DNA of 28,751 nucleotides from CAYZTD01 sp964473335. GTDB taxonomy: Archaea; Thermoplasmatota; E2; DHVEG-1. Made by a program: the position numbers and the translations under genes. The number at the start of each line of letters is the position of its first letter. Within the stretch, counting starts at the first letter, position 1. Below, in pieces: positions 8,133 through 15,129 of this stretch. The notes under the pieces were generated by a model. The model worked only from the letters and a program-made list of their open reading frames with translations, searched no databases and was not told the origin of the DNA. Where the stretch lies: contig CAYYOO010000014.1 of assembly GCA_964473335.1 (NCBI GenBank), positions 1 through 28,751 on the forward strand. The letters run 5' to 3'.

Positions 8133-9026
8133 ATGAAAAAACTAAAGGCCATTTGGGAACTTATGCGTCTTGAACATGGGGTCATGATCTTTCTTGGTAT
8201 ATTCATTGGCTCAGTTATTGCTCTTAATGGTTCAGGTTTACCACCCTGGGATAAATTTATTTTAACTTTTTTTACTGCTCTTTTTCTTGAGGCTAGTACT
8301 TTTGCTTTGAACGATTATTTTGACCTCGAAATTGATAAAAAGAACAATCGTACAGATAGGCCTCTTGTTCGAGGGGATTTAAAACCTAAGACTGCTTTAA
8401 TTTTGTTTGCAGTTTTATTTCCACTAGGAATAATAAGTTCTTTTTTTGTAAATATTGCGTGTTTTGTAATAGCTTTAATTACTGCTATTTTTGCAATTAT
8501 TTATGATTCATATATGAAAAAAATCAAATTCCTTGGTAATTTTTATATTGCTTATGTCATGGCCATTCCTTTTGTTTTTGGCGGTGCAGCAGTTTTATCT
8601 AAAGATGGTCTTTCTTTTAGTATAGCACCTTCGATTTTTATTATTGCATTAATTGCTTTTCTTGCTGGTTCGGGTAGAGAGATTATGAAGGACGTTCAGG
8701 ATTTTGAAGGAGACAAGGAGAAGGGAGTTAGATCTTTTCCTAAGTATATTGGGATTAAGAATTCTAGCATTCTTGCTTCTTTTTTCTATATTTTTGCAAT
8801 TATTTTGAGTTTTGTTCCTTTTATGTTCGACAGTTTTTCCATATATTATAGAAACATTTATTATATATTTATTATTATATTAACTGATGTGATGCTGATG
8901 ATAACAGCCCTACAGCTAATATTTAACAGAGATATAAACCTAAAATTTTACAGAAGAACAACTCTTATTGCAATATTTATTGGTCTTGTTGGTTTTCTAG
9001 TAGGAGCATTGATGCCAATTAAATAA
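8133..9026 (+). CDS. UbiA-family prenyltransferase, probable digeranylgeranylglyceryl-phosphate synthase
   Basis: 297 residues with about eight to nine membrane helices. The first Asp-rich motif is NDYFDLEIDKKNNRTDRPL and the second is DVQDFEGDKEKG, the pair that binds the Mg-prenyl diphosphate in UbiA enzymes. The spacing and the NRTDRPLVRG form fit archaeal (S)-2,3-di-O-geranylgeranylglyceryl phosphate synthase, which adds the second isoprenoid chain to the ether lipid; other UbiA roles (quinone or haem side chains) are not excluded. The start is set at ATG 8133 because family similarity begins at MKKLKAIWELMRLEHG and the TATA box lies 27 bases upstream. A polyprenol kinase and a TMK-like gene follow at short spacing, forming a lipid operon. 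Confidence 0.88.
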   Translation: MKKLKAIWELMRLEHGVMIFLGIFIGSVIALNGSGLPPWDKFILTFFTALFLEASTFALNDYFDLEIDKKNNRTDRPLVRGDLKPKTALILFAVLFPLGIISSFFVNIACFVIALITAIFAIIYDSYMKKIKFLGNFYIAYVMAIPFVFGGAAVLSKDGLSFSIAPSIFIIALIAFLAGSGREIMKDVQDFEGDKEKGVRSFPKYIGIKNSSILASFFYIFAIILSFVPFMFDSFSIYYRNIYYIFIIILTDVMLMITALQLIFNRDINLKFYRRTTLIAIFIGLVGFLVGALMPIK

Positions 9027-9048
9027 AACTTTAAGGGGAGGTATAACT

Positions 9049-9714
9049 TTGATTAATCCAGATCTTGCAGGTGTTTTGCTTGTATATATTTATGTTGCAA
9101 TATTGCTTATTATCTCTGAAAAACTTTTAGACAATGTTCCAACTGATATTAGCAGGAAATTTTTACATATAATGGTCGGTAATATTGCGTTTTTACTGCC
9201 GATTTTTGAGACAAGTTGGATTATGGCATTTATTGCAGCAGGTCCCTTTATACTTTTCACGTTTTTGATGAGTCCATATTCTCCTATAAAATCAATGAAA
9301 GGAAAAACATCTGGTGCAGGGCATGGAATGGGCTTAGTTTATTATGCTATTGCATGGACTGTTCTTGCTTATGTGTTTTTTGAGCATAAGGAAATTATTG
9401 CAATTGGAATTCTTGCAATGAGCTATGGTGATGGTTTTGCATCTGTGATCGGAAGCAGGATAGGAAAGCATAAGTTCAACATATGGGGAGATGAAAAAAG
9501 CATAATTGGATCGTTAACTATGTTTGTTTTTACATTTATTACAATAATCGTTGCCCTAGTTTATTATGGAGTTTCTTTTGACAACAAAATTTTAGTTTTA
9601 TTATATATTACTTTAGTTGCAACGCTTATCGAGGCATTTTCACCTAAAGGACTTGATAACTTAAGTGTTCCATTTGCTGCACCCATTCTATATTATATTT
9701 ATTTTCTTATGTGA
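9049..9714 (+). CDS. polyprenol/phytol kinase-like membrane protein (dolichol kinase family)
   Basis: 221 residues with about six to seven membrane helices. The CTP-dependent kinase family shared by SEC59, VTE5 and DGK1 is recognisable from SRKFLHIMVG, SGAGHGMGLVYYA, the GDGFASVIGSRIGKHKF block and the KSIIGSLTMF helix. It would phosphorylate a long-chain prenol (for example geranylgeraniol) at the membrane, supporting prenyl-diphosphate salvage for ether lipids. The start is TTG at 9049 with GGGGAGG at 9035-9041, seven bases upstream. It follows the UbiA gene by 22 bases and its stop overlaps the next gene's GTG. Substrate is inferred from family and neighbours. Confidence 0.82.
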   Translation: MINPDLAGVLLVYIYVAILLIISEKLLDNVPTDISRKFLHIMVGNIAFLLPIFETSWIMAFIAAGPFILFTFLMSPYSPIKSMKGKTSGAGHGMGLVYYAIAWTVLAYVFFEHKEIIAIGILAMSYGDGFASVIGSRIGKHKFNIWGDEKSIIGSLTMFVFTFITIIVALVYYGVSFDNKILVLLYITLVATLIEAFSPKGLDNLSVPFAAPILYYIYFLM

Positions 9715-10292
9715 AAGATATGAGACTTATAATTGTTGACGGCCTTGATGGGGTCGGTAAGGATACTCATGCAAAGCTTATCAAAAAAAAGTATGAAAAA
9801 ATGGGTGAAAAGGTAGTAATTAGGTCTCACCCTACAGATGATAATTATTTTGGACGTAAAGCAAAAAAAGCTCTTTTAGGTAAAGATAAATCTGATAAAA
9901 TAAAGGCTGCCATTTTTTACATGCTTGATGTAATAAGATCAGTAAAAAAATACTATGACCGATCTGATGTTGATACTCTTATTATGGTAAGGTACTTGAT
10001 TGGAACAGCATATTTACCCAGAAGACTTGCAAGTATAGGATATCGTTTCTTTTTTGGTTTTGTTCCAACATCAAAATATATGTTTTTTTTGGATGCTGAT
10101 CCAGATGTTTTATTTAGAAGAGTTCAAAAAAGAGATGAATCTGAGATTTTTGAAAATATTGAGGCTTTTAAAAAAGTCAGAAAAAAAGCTTTATTTCTAG
10201 TTAAAAACTGGTATGTAATTAATACTTCTGGTAGTATTGATGATACGTTTTCTGAGATTGAAAAAATACTTGATATTATTGAAGAAAAATAA
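9711..10292 (+). CDS. divergent thymidylate-kinase-like P-loop kinase
   Basis: 193 residues with a thymidylate-kinase-type P-loop, VDGLDGVGKDTHAKL, and FFLDADPDVLFRR in place of the conserved strand before the LID. The segments that recognise dTMP in true Tmk are altered. The usual REPGGT region reads RSHPTDDNYFG. The usual DRY...S..AYQ reads VRYLIGTAYLP, so the Asp is Val. The GTG start overlaps the polyprenol-kinase stop by 4 bases (an ATG at 9720 is an alternative), so the two are translationally coupled. The operon suggests a lipid-phosphate substrate, such as geranylgeranyl phosphate to diphosphate; that is inference, and dTMP kinase remains possible. Confidence 0.72.
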   Translation: MKDMRLIIVDGLDGVGKDTHAKLIKKKYEKMGEKVVIRSHPTDDNYFGRKAKKALLGKDKSDKIKAAIFYMLDVIRSVKKYYDRSDVDTLIMVRYLIGTAYLPRRLASIGYRFFFGFVPTSKYMFFLDADPDVLFRRVQKRDESEIFENIEAFKKVRKKALFLVKNWYVINTSGSIDDTFSEIEKILDIIEEK

Positions 10293-10352
10293 TAGTTTTT
10301 CTAGCGGAAAATATACATTCTACATAATTTATATTATATTAATATAAAAACA

Positions 10353-10369
10353 TTTAAATACTTATAAAA
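10353..10369 (+). promoter_or_regulatory. TATA region upstream of the candidate small RNA
   Basis: TTTAAATACTTATAAAA contains two overlapping TATA-like boxes. Starting 20-27 bases downstream places the first transcribed base at 10383-10385, which is exactly where the GGATGGGG stem of the small RNA begins. Confidence 0.5.
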
Positions 10370-10384
10370 CAATCATATTATACA

Positions 10385-10447
10385 GGATGGGGGAGTTATC
10401 CTAATTTTTTCCTATCTCTCCTCACCACCTCCACGGCTTCCCCATCC
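10385..10447 (+). ncRNA. candidate structured small RNA, C-rich loop
   Basis: A 63-base GC-rich island in AT-rich intergenic DNA. Its ends form a perfect 8-bp stem: GGATGGGG at 10385-10392 with CCCCATCC at 10440-10447. The interior contains repeated CTCC/CACC motifs (CTCTCCTCACCACCTCCAC at 10416-10434), which match the anti-Shine-Dalgarno core found at the 3' end of archaeal 16S rRNA (CACCTCC). A TATA region 20-27 bases upstream fits a start at the stem. GGAT 10385-10388 can also pair with ATCC 10398-10401, so two folds are possible. It is too short for a tRNA and has no C/D or H/ACA boxes that I can see. The + strand is preferred because no TATA box lies upstream on the other strand. No known RNA family recognised. 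Confidence 0.5.
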
Positions 10448-10453
10448 AAAAGA

Positions 10454-10861
10454 TTACTTTTGAAGATTTGATACCACATCTAAAAAATGAGGTACGGTAT
10501 CATAACCTTCGAGTTTTGATGGACTAATCCATCTGTATTCTGAATGTTCCCAGTCTATATTTATTTTACCATTTTTTTTAAAAAAAAGAAATGGAAATAC
10601 AGTCCAGTTGTATTTTTCACCTTTGTAAGTGTCAGAAAAACTTATTTTTTCTCCTTGTTTTATAAGTTCAACATCAGTTTTTAATAGGCCAGTTTCCTCA
10701 TTAATTTCTTTATAAGCAGTATCAATTGGTTCTTCGTTTTTTTCGACATAACCTGAAATTCCACACCACAATCCTCTATAGGTTCTAACTTTATCCGATC
10801 TTTTAAGAATAAGAATTTTTCCTTCTTTATTTTTTAAAATACAGGTTACAACATTAGGCAT
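10454..10861 (-). CDS. Nudix hydrolase
   Basis: 135 residues, one Nudix domain. The Nudix box spans residues 37-59: G37, then E43, then KEINEETG. The usual Arg before the first catalytic Glu is Lys51, a conservative change; Glu52, Glu55 and Glu56 are kept for metal binding. VTCILKNKEGKILILKRSD and WISPSKLEGYDTVP are typical of MutT-like or NUDT-type pyrophosphohydrolases acting on nucleoside diphosphate derivatives; the substrate is not readable. It lies 43 bases downstream of purQ on the same strand and may be co-transcribed. No clear Shine-Dalgarno motif precedes the ATG. Confidence 0.88.
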   Translation of the reverse strand: MPNVVTCILKNKEGKILILKRSDKVRTYRGLWCGISGYVEKNEEPIDTAYKEINEETGLLKTDVELIKQGEKISFSDTYKGEKYNWTVFPFLFFKKNGKINIDWEHSEYRWISPSKLEGYDTVPHFLDVVSNLQK

Positions 10862-10904
10862 TTATATTGATCCAATCAGAACAAAATATATTTTTTGATT
10901 TAAT

Positions 10905-11750
10905 TTAAAACTTTTTGCTAATGTAATCAACAACAGACTCAAACACAGCTCTACCATCACCAATATTCTCTTTAAGCCCTTCCTTTGTCCAATTTGGATG
11001 CTGATGACGATAAAAAACACGCTCAGGATGAGGCATCATACCAAAGACATTTCCATCTCTATTACAAATGCCAGCAATGTTTTTAACTGATCCATTAGGA
11101 TTCCACGGGTAATCTGAGTATTTTCCTTCAGGATCAACATAACGAAAAACAATCTGGTCGTTTTCTTCAAGTTCTTTCAAATAATCTTTTTCTTTATCAA
11201 GGGGAAACAATAATTTTCCTTCAGCATGAGCACTAGGAATAAGCCTGATATCTCCCTTAGAAATTTTCTTTGTAAAAATACATTTTCCATTGTTTTCATG
11301 TTTCAAAAAAGTCGGGCGACACTCAAACCGGTTACTATCATTAATATTAAGACATGCATCAGGTACATCACCCATTGCATATTTAATTCCGGGTAGAAGA
11401 CCGAGCTCAGTAAGGATCTGAAAACCATTACAAATACCAATAATAGGGTATCCGTTTTCTACATATTCTTTCAGATCAGATCCAATTTTACTTTTCATTC
11501 TTGCAGCAAAAATTGCTCCAGCTCTAATATAATCTCCAGCAGAAAAACCGCCTGGGAACATAATACATTGAAAATCAGAAAGATATCGTTTTTCTTCTTT
11601 ACTGCAATCAATATGGAGGATCTGTTTTAGGTGAACAAATTCAGGATTTGTACCAAGACTTTCAAAAGCATCATAGGATTCCTGCTCACAATTAGTCCCT
11701 TCAATGCGAAGAACTGCTACTCTAATATCGCTTTTTTTCACTTTTTTCAC
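10905..11750 (-). CDS. purQ: phosphoribosylformylglycinamidine synthase glutaminase subunit
   Basis: 281 residues, a class I glutamine amidotransferase that feeds ammonia to PurL in step four of purine synthesis. The nucleophile is Cys107 in GICNGFQIL, and the triad His/Glu are in MPHPE (His241, Glu243). Early FPGGFSAGDYIRAGA is diagnostic of PurQ. It is longer than the short (about 230 residue) bacterial PurQ because of inserts between about 140 and 225, as in other archaeal long forms. The listed start is a GTG at 11750. A second in-frame GTG at 11741 lies six bases after AGGTG (complement of 11748-11752) and may be the true start, removing three residues. No purL or purS lies in the window. 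Confidence 0.94.
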   Translation of the reverse strand: MKKVKKSDIRVAVLRIEGTNCEQESYDAFESLGTNPEFVHLKQILHIDCSKEEKRYLSDFQCIMFPGGFSAGDYIRAGAIFAARMKSKIGSDLKEYVENGYPIIGICNGFQILTELGLLPGIKYAMGDVPDACLNINDSNRFECRPTFLKHENNGKCIFTKKISKGDIRLIPSAHAEGKLLFPLDKEKDYLKELEENDQIVFRYVDPEGKYSDYPWNPNGSVKNIAGICNRDGNVFGMMPHPERVFYRHQHPNWTKEGLKENIGDGRAVFESVVDYISKKF

Positions 11751-11815
11751 CTAAATAATTTCAAAACTTGTAATAGAAGACTATTATTATTTCTTTTGCA
11801 TTAAGTAATATTGTT

Positions 11816-12592
11816 ATGGAAATTTCAGCATGTCCAAAATGCGGTAGCCGAAGGATTTTTCAGGGTAGGTTAAAAGAAGGCGTGTTAACTGGTTATAATA
11901 CAAAATATGTATGTAGAGATTGTGGCTATCAGGGTTTTCCCTTGATTTTTGATTCTGAAGAAGAATACAAAAAATTTCTTGATCAAATCCCTGGGAAAAA
12001 AGAATATGAAAAAAGAAGTGAAAAAATCCAAAATGAAGATAGTGAAAGATCCTTTATTGTAAAAAACATAACTGTAAAACTAGGTTTAGCATTGATTGTC
12101 ACTGGGTTATTAATTACTGCTGCAACTAGAGGATTGTACTTAAGTTTCATGGGTGTTTTAATATTTGATGGAATAATTTTGTTTTTATTTGGTATTTTTG
12201 CTAGTAGAGAACATATCCAAAATATTGATAGATTTAAAAATTATCCCAAAATCGCAGGGCGTATAATGATAGTGACTGGTGTGATATTTCTTGTTATCTA
12301 TATTTTAATGGTTTATCTATTTCTAAACTTAGACTCATTACCTATTGACCAAAGTAATGTGTTTGTTGGGTCAGAAGCTTATTTTTTGAATCTAAGTATT
12401 GTTCTATCCTTTCTTTGTGTAATTGAGATATTTGGAGGAATATTTTCTATTTTGAAGAAGAATTGGCTGATTGCTTTGATTGGGGCAATTATTGGAACCC
12501 TTGTATTGATTCCATTCTCAACAGTTTTTTCACTAGTGGCTCTTATTTTACTGTCCTTTTCAAAACCTATTTTTTCATCTAATACTCCCTAA
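11816..12592 (+). CDS. zinc-ribbon membrane protein, function unknown
   Basis: 258 residues. The N terminus has a zinc ribbon with CPKCG at 6-10 and CRDCG at 33-37. A charged linker (about 45-80) follows, then about five membrane helices arranged as two hairpins and a final pair, with short loops. Such ribbon-plus-helices proteins are common in archaea, and no enzymatic motif is visible. There is no Shine-Dalgarno motif; AT-rich DNA at 11782-11791 lies about 25-30 bases upstream, consistent with a leaderless transcript. It is divergent from purQ, and a T9 run follows the stop. Confidence 0.7.
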   Translation: MEISACPKCGSRRIFQGRLKEGVLTGYNTKYVCRDCGYQGFPLIFDSEEEYKKFLDQIPGKKEYEKRSEKIQNEDSERSFIVKNITVKLGLALIVTGLLITAATRGLYLSFMGVLIFDGIILFLFGIFASREHIQNIDRFKNYPKIAGRIMIVTGVIFLVIYILMVYLFLNLDSLPIDQSNVFVGSEAYFLNLSIVLSFLCVIEIFGGIFSILKKNWLIALIGAIIGTLVLIPFSTVFSLVALILLSFSKPIFSSNTP

Positions 12593-12596
12593 TATT

Positions 12597-12607
12597 TCTT
12601 TTTTTTT
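12597..12607 (+). terminator. poly-T terminator after the zinc-ribbon gene
   Basis: A run of nine T (12599-12607), preceded by TTTC, lies a few bases after the stop at 12590-12592. Archaeal RNA polymerase terminates at such T-tracts without a hairpin. It separates this gene from the sulfate operon. Confidence 0.45.
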
Positions 12608-12630
12608 CATAAACTATTTATACTGTGCTT

Positions 12631-12680
12631 TAATGATATATAATTAGATATAATGAAATGTAATTAAATTTAGTTAGGTG
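12631..12680 (+). promoter_or_regulatory. promoter of the sulfate operon with five 10-base TAAT-type repeats
   Basis: Five consecutive 10-base units begin TAATGATATA, TAATTAGATA, TAATGAAATG, TAATTAAATT, TAGTTAGGTG, each starting TAAT (last TAGT). The period matches one helical turn, so the motif lies on one face of the helix. The first two units contain the likely TATA box (ATATATAA, 12636-12643), giving a start near 12665. GGTGAG at 12678-12683 is the Shine-Dalgarno of the ribbon-helix-helix gene that begins at 12686. Tandem short repeats are the usual operator form for RHH regulators. In such AT-rich DNA chance is a real alternative. Confidence 0.4.
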
Positions 12681-12685
12681 AGATT

Positions 12686-12910
12686 ATGACAGAAAACAAA
12701 AAATACACAACAATATCCATACCAACACCCCTTGCAAACAAAATAAAAAAACATATAGAAGGAACTGGTTTTCATTCCCTTTCAGCATATACAACATATG
12801 TTCTAAGAGAAATAATGTCAAATATGAATGAAGACAGCAAAGAAGCTTTCTCAAAAGAAAACGAAGCAAAGGTAAAAGAAAGATTAAGATCGCTTGGATA
12901 TATAGATTAA
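12686..12910 (+). CDS. ribbon-helix-helix (CopG/MetJ-like) protein leading the sulfate operon
   Basis: 74 residues. Residues 6-48 fit a ribbon-helix-helix domain: a strand KYTTISIP, helix PLANKIKKHIEG, a GTGFHSLSAY turn, and helix TTYVLREIM. RHH proteins dimerise to form a two-stranded sheet that reads the major groove. The tail ends VKERLRSLGYID, a tail I associate with small archaeal RHH proteins next to phosphatase/sulfatase-type genes. It is the first gene of the sulfate cluster, with cysD 19 bases later, so autoregulation or control by a sulfur signal is plausible. No effector-binding domain is present, and it could alternatively act as an RHH scaffold. Confidence 0.75.
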   Translation: MTENKKYTTISIPTPLANKIKKHIEGTGFHSLSAYTTYVLREIMSNMNEDSKEAFSKENEAKVKERLRSLGYID

Positions 12911-12929
12911 AAAGGAGTGTTTTTAAAAA

Positions 12930-13841
12930 ATGACACATTACAATCTAACACATTTGGATAAACTCGAATCAGAAGCAATATTTATAATGAGAGAGGTAGC
13001 ATCAAAATTTGAACACCCTGCATTACTTTTTTCTGGTGGCAAAGACTCAATTGTAATGGGCCACATTGCAAAAAAAGCATTTTATCCTGCAAAAATACCG
13101 TTTCCCTTCCTACATGTAGACACCGGACATAACTTTCCGGAAACATTAGAATACAGAGACGACTACGTAAAAAAACTAGGGGCAAGACTAATAGTCGGAT
13201 CAGTCCAAGAAACAATAGATTCGGGCAAAGTAAAAGAAGAAACAGGAAAATATGCAAGTAGAAACTACCTACAAACAACAACACTTTTAGATACAATAGA
13301 AAAACACAAACTAGACTGCTGTATCGGCGGAGGAAGACGCGACGAGGAAAAAGCACGTGCAAAAGAAAGATTCTTTTCACATAGAAACGAGTTTGGGGAA
13401 TGGGATCCAAAAAACCAAAGACCAGAGCTATGGGACCTTTACAACGCCAGATATAACATAGGCGAGCACTTCAGAGTATTCCCACTAAGCAACTGGACAG
13501 AGATGGATGTATGGCAATACATATTAAAAGAAAAAATAGACATACCAAAACTATATTTTTCACATAAAAGAAAATGCATCATAAGAGACGGTGTAATCCT
13601 TGCATACACAGAATACATAAACATGGATGAAAAAGAAAAAGAAAACGCAAAAGAAATGACTGTCAGATGCAGAACAATAGGTGATATGACCTGTACAGGT
13701 CTTACAAAATCAAAAGCAAAAACACTTGAGGAAATTGTAAACGAAGTAGCACAAATAAGAAGCTCTGAAAGAGGAAACAGAGCAGATGATAAAAGATCAG
13801 AAACCGCGATGGAAGACCGAAAAAAGGAGGGATACTTCTAA
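12930..13841 (+). CDS. cysD: sulfate adenylyltransferase subunit 2 (ATP sulfurylase, small subunit)
   Basis: 303 residues, essentially the length of E. coli CysD (302) and alignable across its whole length. The PP-loop is SGGKDS at 35-40, followed by HVDTG, GGGRRDEEKARAKER, WDPKNQRPELW, RVFPLSNWTE and the C-terminal KKEGYF. With CysN it makes adenosine 5'-phosphosulfate from ATP and sulfate, driven by GTP hydrolysis. GGAG at 12914-12917, twelve bases upstream, supports the ATG. The heterodimeric enzyme is typical of bacteria; most archaea that activate sulfate use single-chain Sat, so transfer from bacteria is likely. CysN follows immediately. Confidence 0.97.
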   Translation: MTHYNLTHLDKLESEAIFIMREVASKFEHPALLFSGGKDSIVMGHIAKKAFYPAKIPFPFLHVDTGHNFPETLEYRDDYVKKLGARLIVGSVQETIDSGKVKEETGKYASRNYLQTTTLLDTIEKHKLDCCIGGGRRDEEKARAKERFFSHRNEFGEWDPKNQRPELWDLYNARYNIGEHFRVFPLSNWTEMDVWQYILKEKIDIPKLYFSHKRKCIIRDGVILAYTEYINMDEKEKENAKEMTVRCRTIGDMTCTGLTKSKAKTLEEIVNEVAQIRSSERGNRADDKRSETAMEDRKKEGYF

Positions 13842-13842
13842 A

Positions 13843-15114
13843 ATGACAGAATCAAACGCATACCTGGATATGGAACTTTTAAGATTTACAACCGCTGGAA
13901 GTGTAGACGATGGTAAAAGCACTCTTATCGGTAGGCTTTTATATGACAGTAAAACACTTTTTTCAGATCAACTGGAAAACATAGAAAAAGTAAGCCAGAA
14001 AAGAGGAGAAAACCTAAATCTGGCACTTTTAATGGATGGATTGAAATCAGAGAGAGAACAAGGAATCACAATAGATGTTTCATACCGTTATTTTGCAACA
14101 CCAAATAGAAAGTTCATAATAGCAGATACACCAGGTCATCCACAATACACAAGAAACATGGTCACAGGAGCATCAACTGCAAATCTTGCTATAATACTAG
14201 TTGATGCAAGAAACGGAGTAGTAGAGCAGACACACAGACACATTTTTATTGCATCACTTTTGCAGATACCACATTTTGTTATCTGTATAAACAAGATGGA
14301 TCTTGTAGATTTTAAAGAAGAAGTATACAACAAAATCAAAAAAGAAATCAGAGATTTTGTATCAAAACTAGATGTACATGATGTTTATTTCATACCAATA
14401 AGCGCTCTTCTAGGCGACAACGTAGTAGACAAATCAGAAAACATGCCATGGTACGATGGATCAACCTTATTATATCTCTTGGAAAACATACATATCGCAA
14501 GTGATGAAAACCTAATAGACTGCAGATTCCCAGTCCAATACGTGATAAGACCACGTGACGATAAATTCCATGACTATAGAGGATATGCCGGAAAAATAGA
14601 GAGTGGAATATTCAAACCAGGTGACAAAGTAAAGGTATTACCATCAGGTTTTACAACAAAAATAAAAGAAATCGAAGGACAATACAACAAAAAAATCAAG
14701 GAAGGATTTCCCCCAATGTCGGCTACCATCCAACTAGAAGATGACCTTGATGTCAGCAGAGGAGATATGATAGTCCGTGAAAACAATATTCCAACTATTT
14801 CACAAGACATCGATCTTATGGTCTGCTGGATGAACAAGGAAAAACTACAACTAGGAAAAAAATACATAGTGAGACACACAACAAAAGAGACAAAATGCCT
14901 TGTAAAAAAAATACTCTACAAGCTTGATATAAACACACTGCATCGTATAGAAAACACAGAAACAATAGGGTTAAACGAGATAGGAAGAATCAAGATACTT
15001 ACCGCAAAACCCTTGTTTTATGATGAATACAAAGATAATCGTGCAACAGGTTGTATGATACTCATAGATGAACATACAAACGAAACCGTTGCAGCAGGAA
15101 TGATAAGAAAATAA
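13843..15114 (+). CDS. cysN: sulfate adenylyltransferase subunit 1 (GTPase subunit)
   Basis: 423 residues from the ATG that follows cysD by one base, with AAGGAGG (13824-13830) ahead of it. The frame extends upstream into cysD to 13786, but family similarity starts at ELLRFTTAGSVDDGKSTL. Elongation-factor-like GTPase motifs are G1 GSVDDGKST (19-27), G2 GITIDV, G3 DTPGH (95-99) and G4 NKMD (150-153), followed by two beta-barrel domains. It lacks a C-terminal APS-kinase fusion, and a separate cysC lies downstream. GTP hydrolysis drives APS formation by CysD. Shorter than E. coli CysN (475), with no sign of truncation inside a domain. Confidence 0.96.
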   Translation: MTESNAYLDMELLRFTTAGSVDDGKSTLIGRLLYDSKTLFSDQLENIEKVSQKRGENLNLALLMDGLKSEREQGITIDVSYRYFATPNRKFIIADTPGHPQYTRNMVTGASTANLAIILVDARNGVVEQTHRHIFIASLLQIPHFVICINKMDLVDFKEEVYNKIKKEIRDFVSKLDVHDVYFIPISALLGDNVVDKSENMPWYDGSTLLYLLENIHIASDENLIDCRFPVQYVIRPRDDKFHDYRGYAGKIESGIFKPGDKVKVLPSGFTTKIKEIEGQYNKKIKEGFPPMSATIQLEDDLDVSRGDMIVRENNIPTISQDIDLMVCWMNKEKLQLGKKYIVRHTTKETKCLVKKILYKLDINTLHRIENTETIGLNEIGRIKILTAKPLFYDEYKDNRATGCMILIDEHTNETVAAGMIRK

Positions 15115-15129
15115 TAGAGGCCGCAAATT

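Noticed and set aside
10385..10447. tRNA or simple terminator reading of the GGATGGGG hairpin
   Set aside because: Only 63 bases, no D or T arm features, and archaeal terminators are T-tracts rather than GC hairpins; a promoter stands upstream.
12684..13410. Leucine-rich minus-strand frames opposite the RHH and cysD genes
   Set aside because: These are mirror images of well-supported genes on the + strand, with no ribosome-binding site or family signal.
13786..13842. Upstream extension of cysN into cysD
   Set aside because: It would overlap the conserved cysD C terminus; AAGGAGG and family similarity support ATG 13843.
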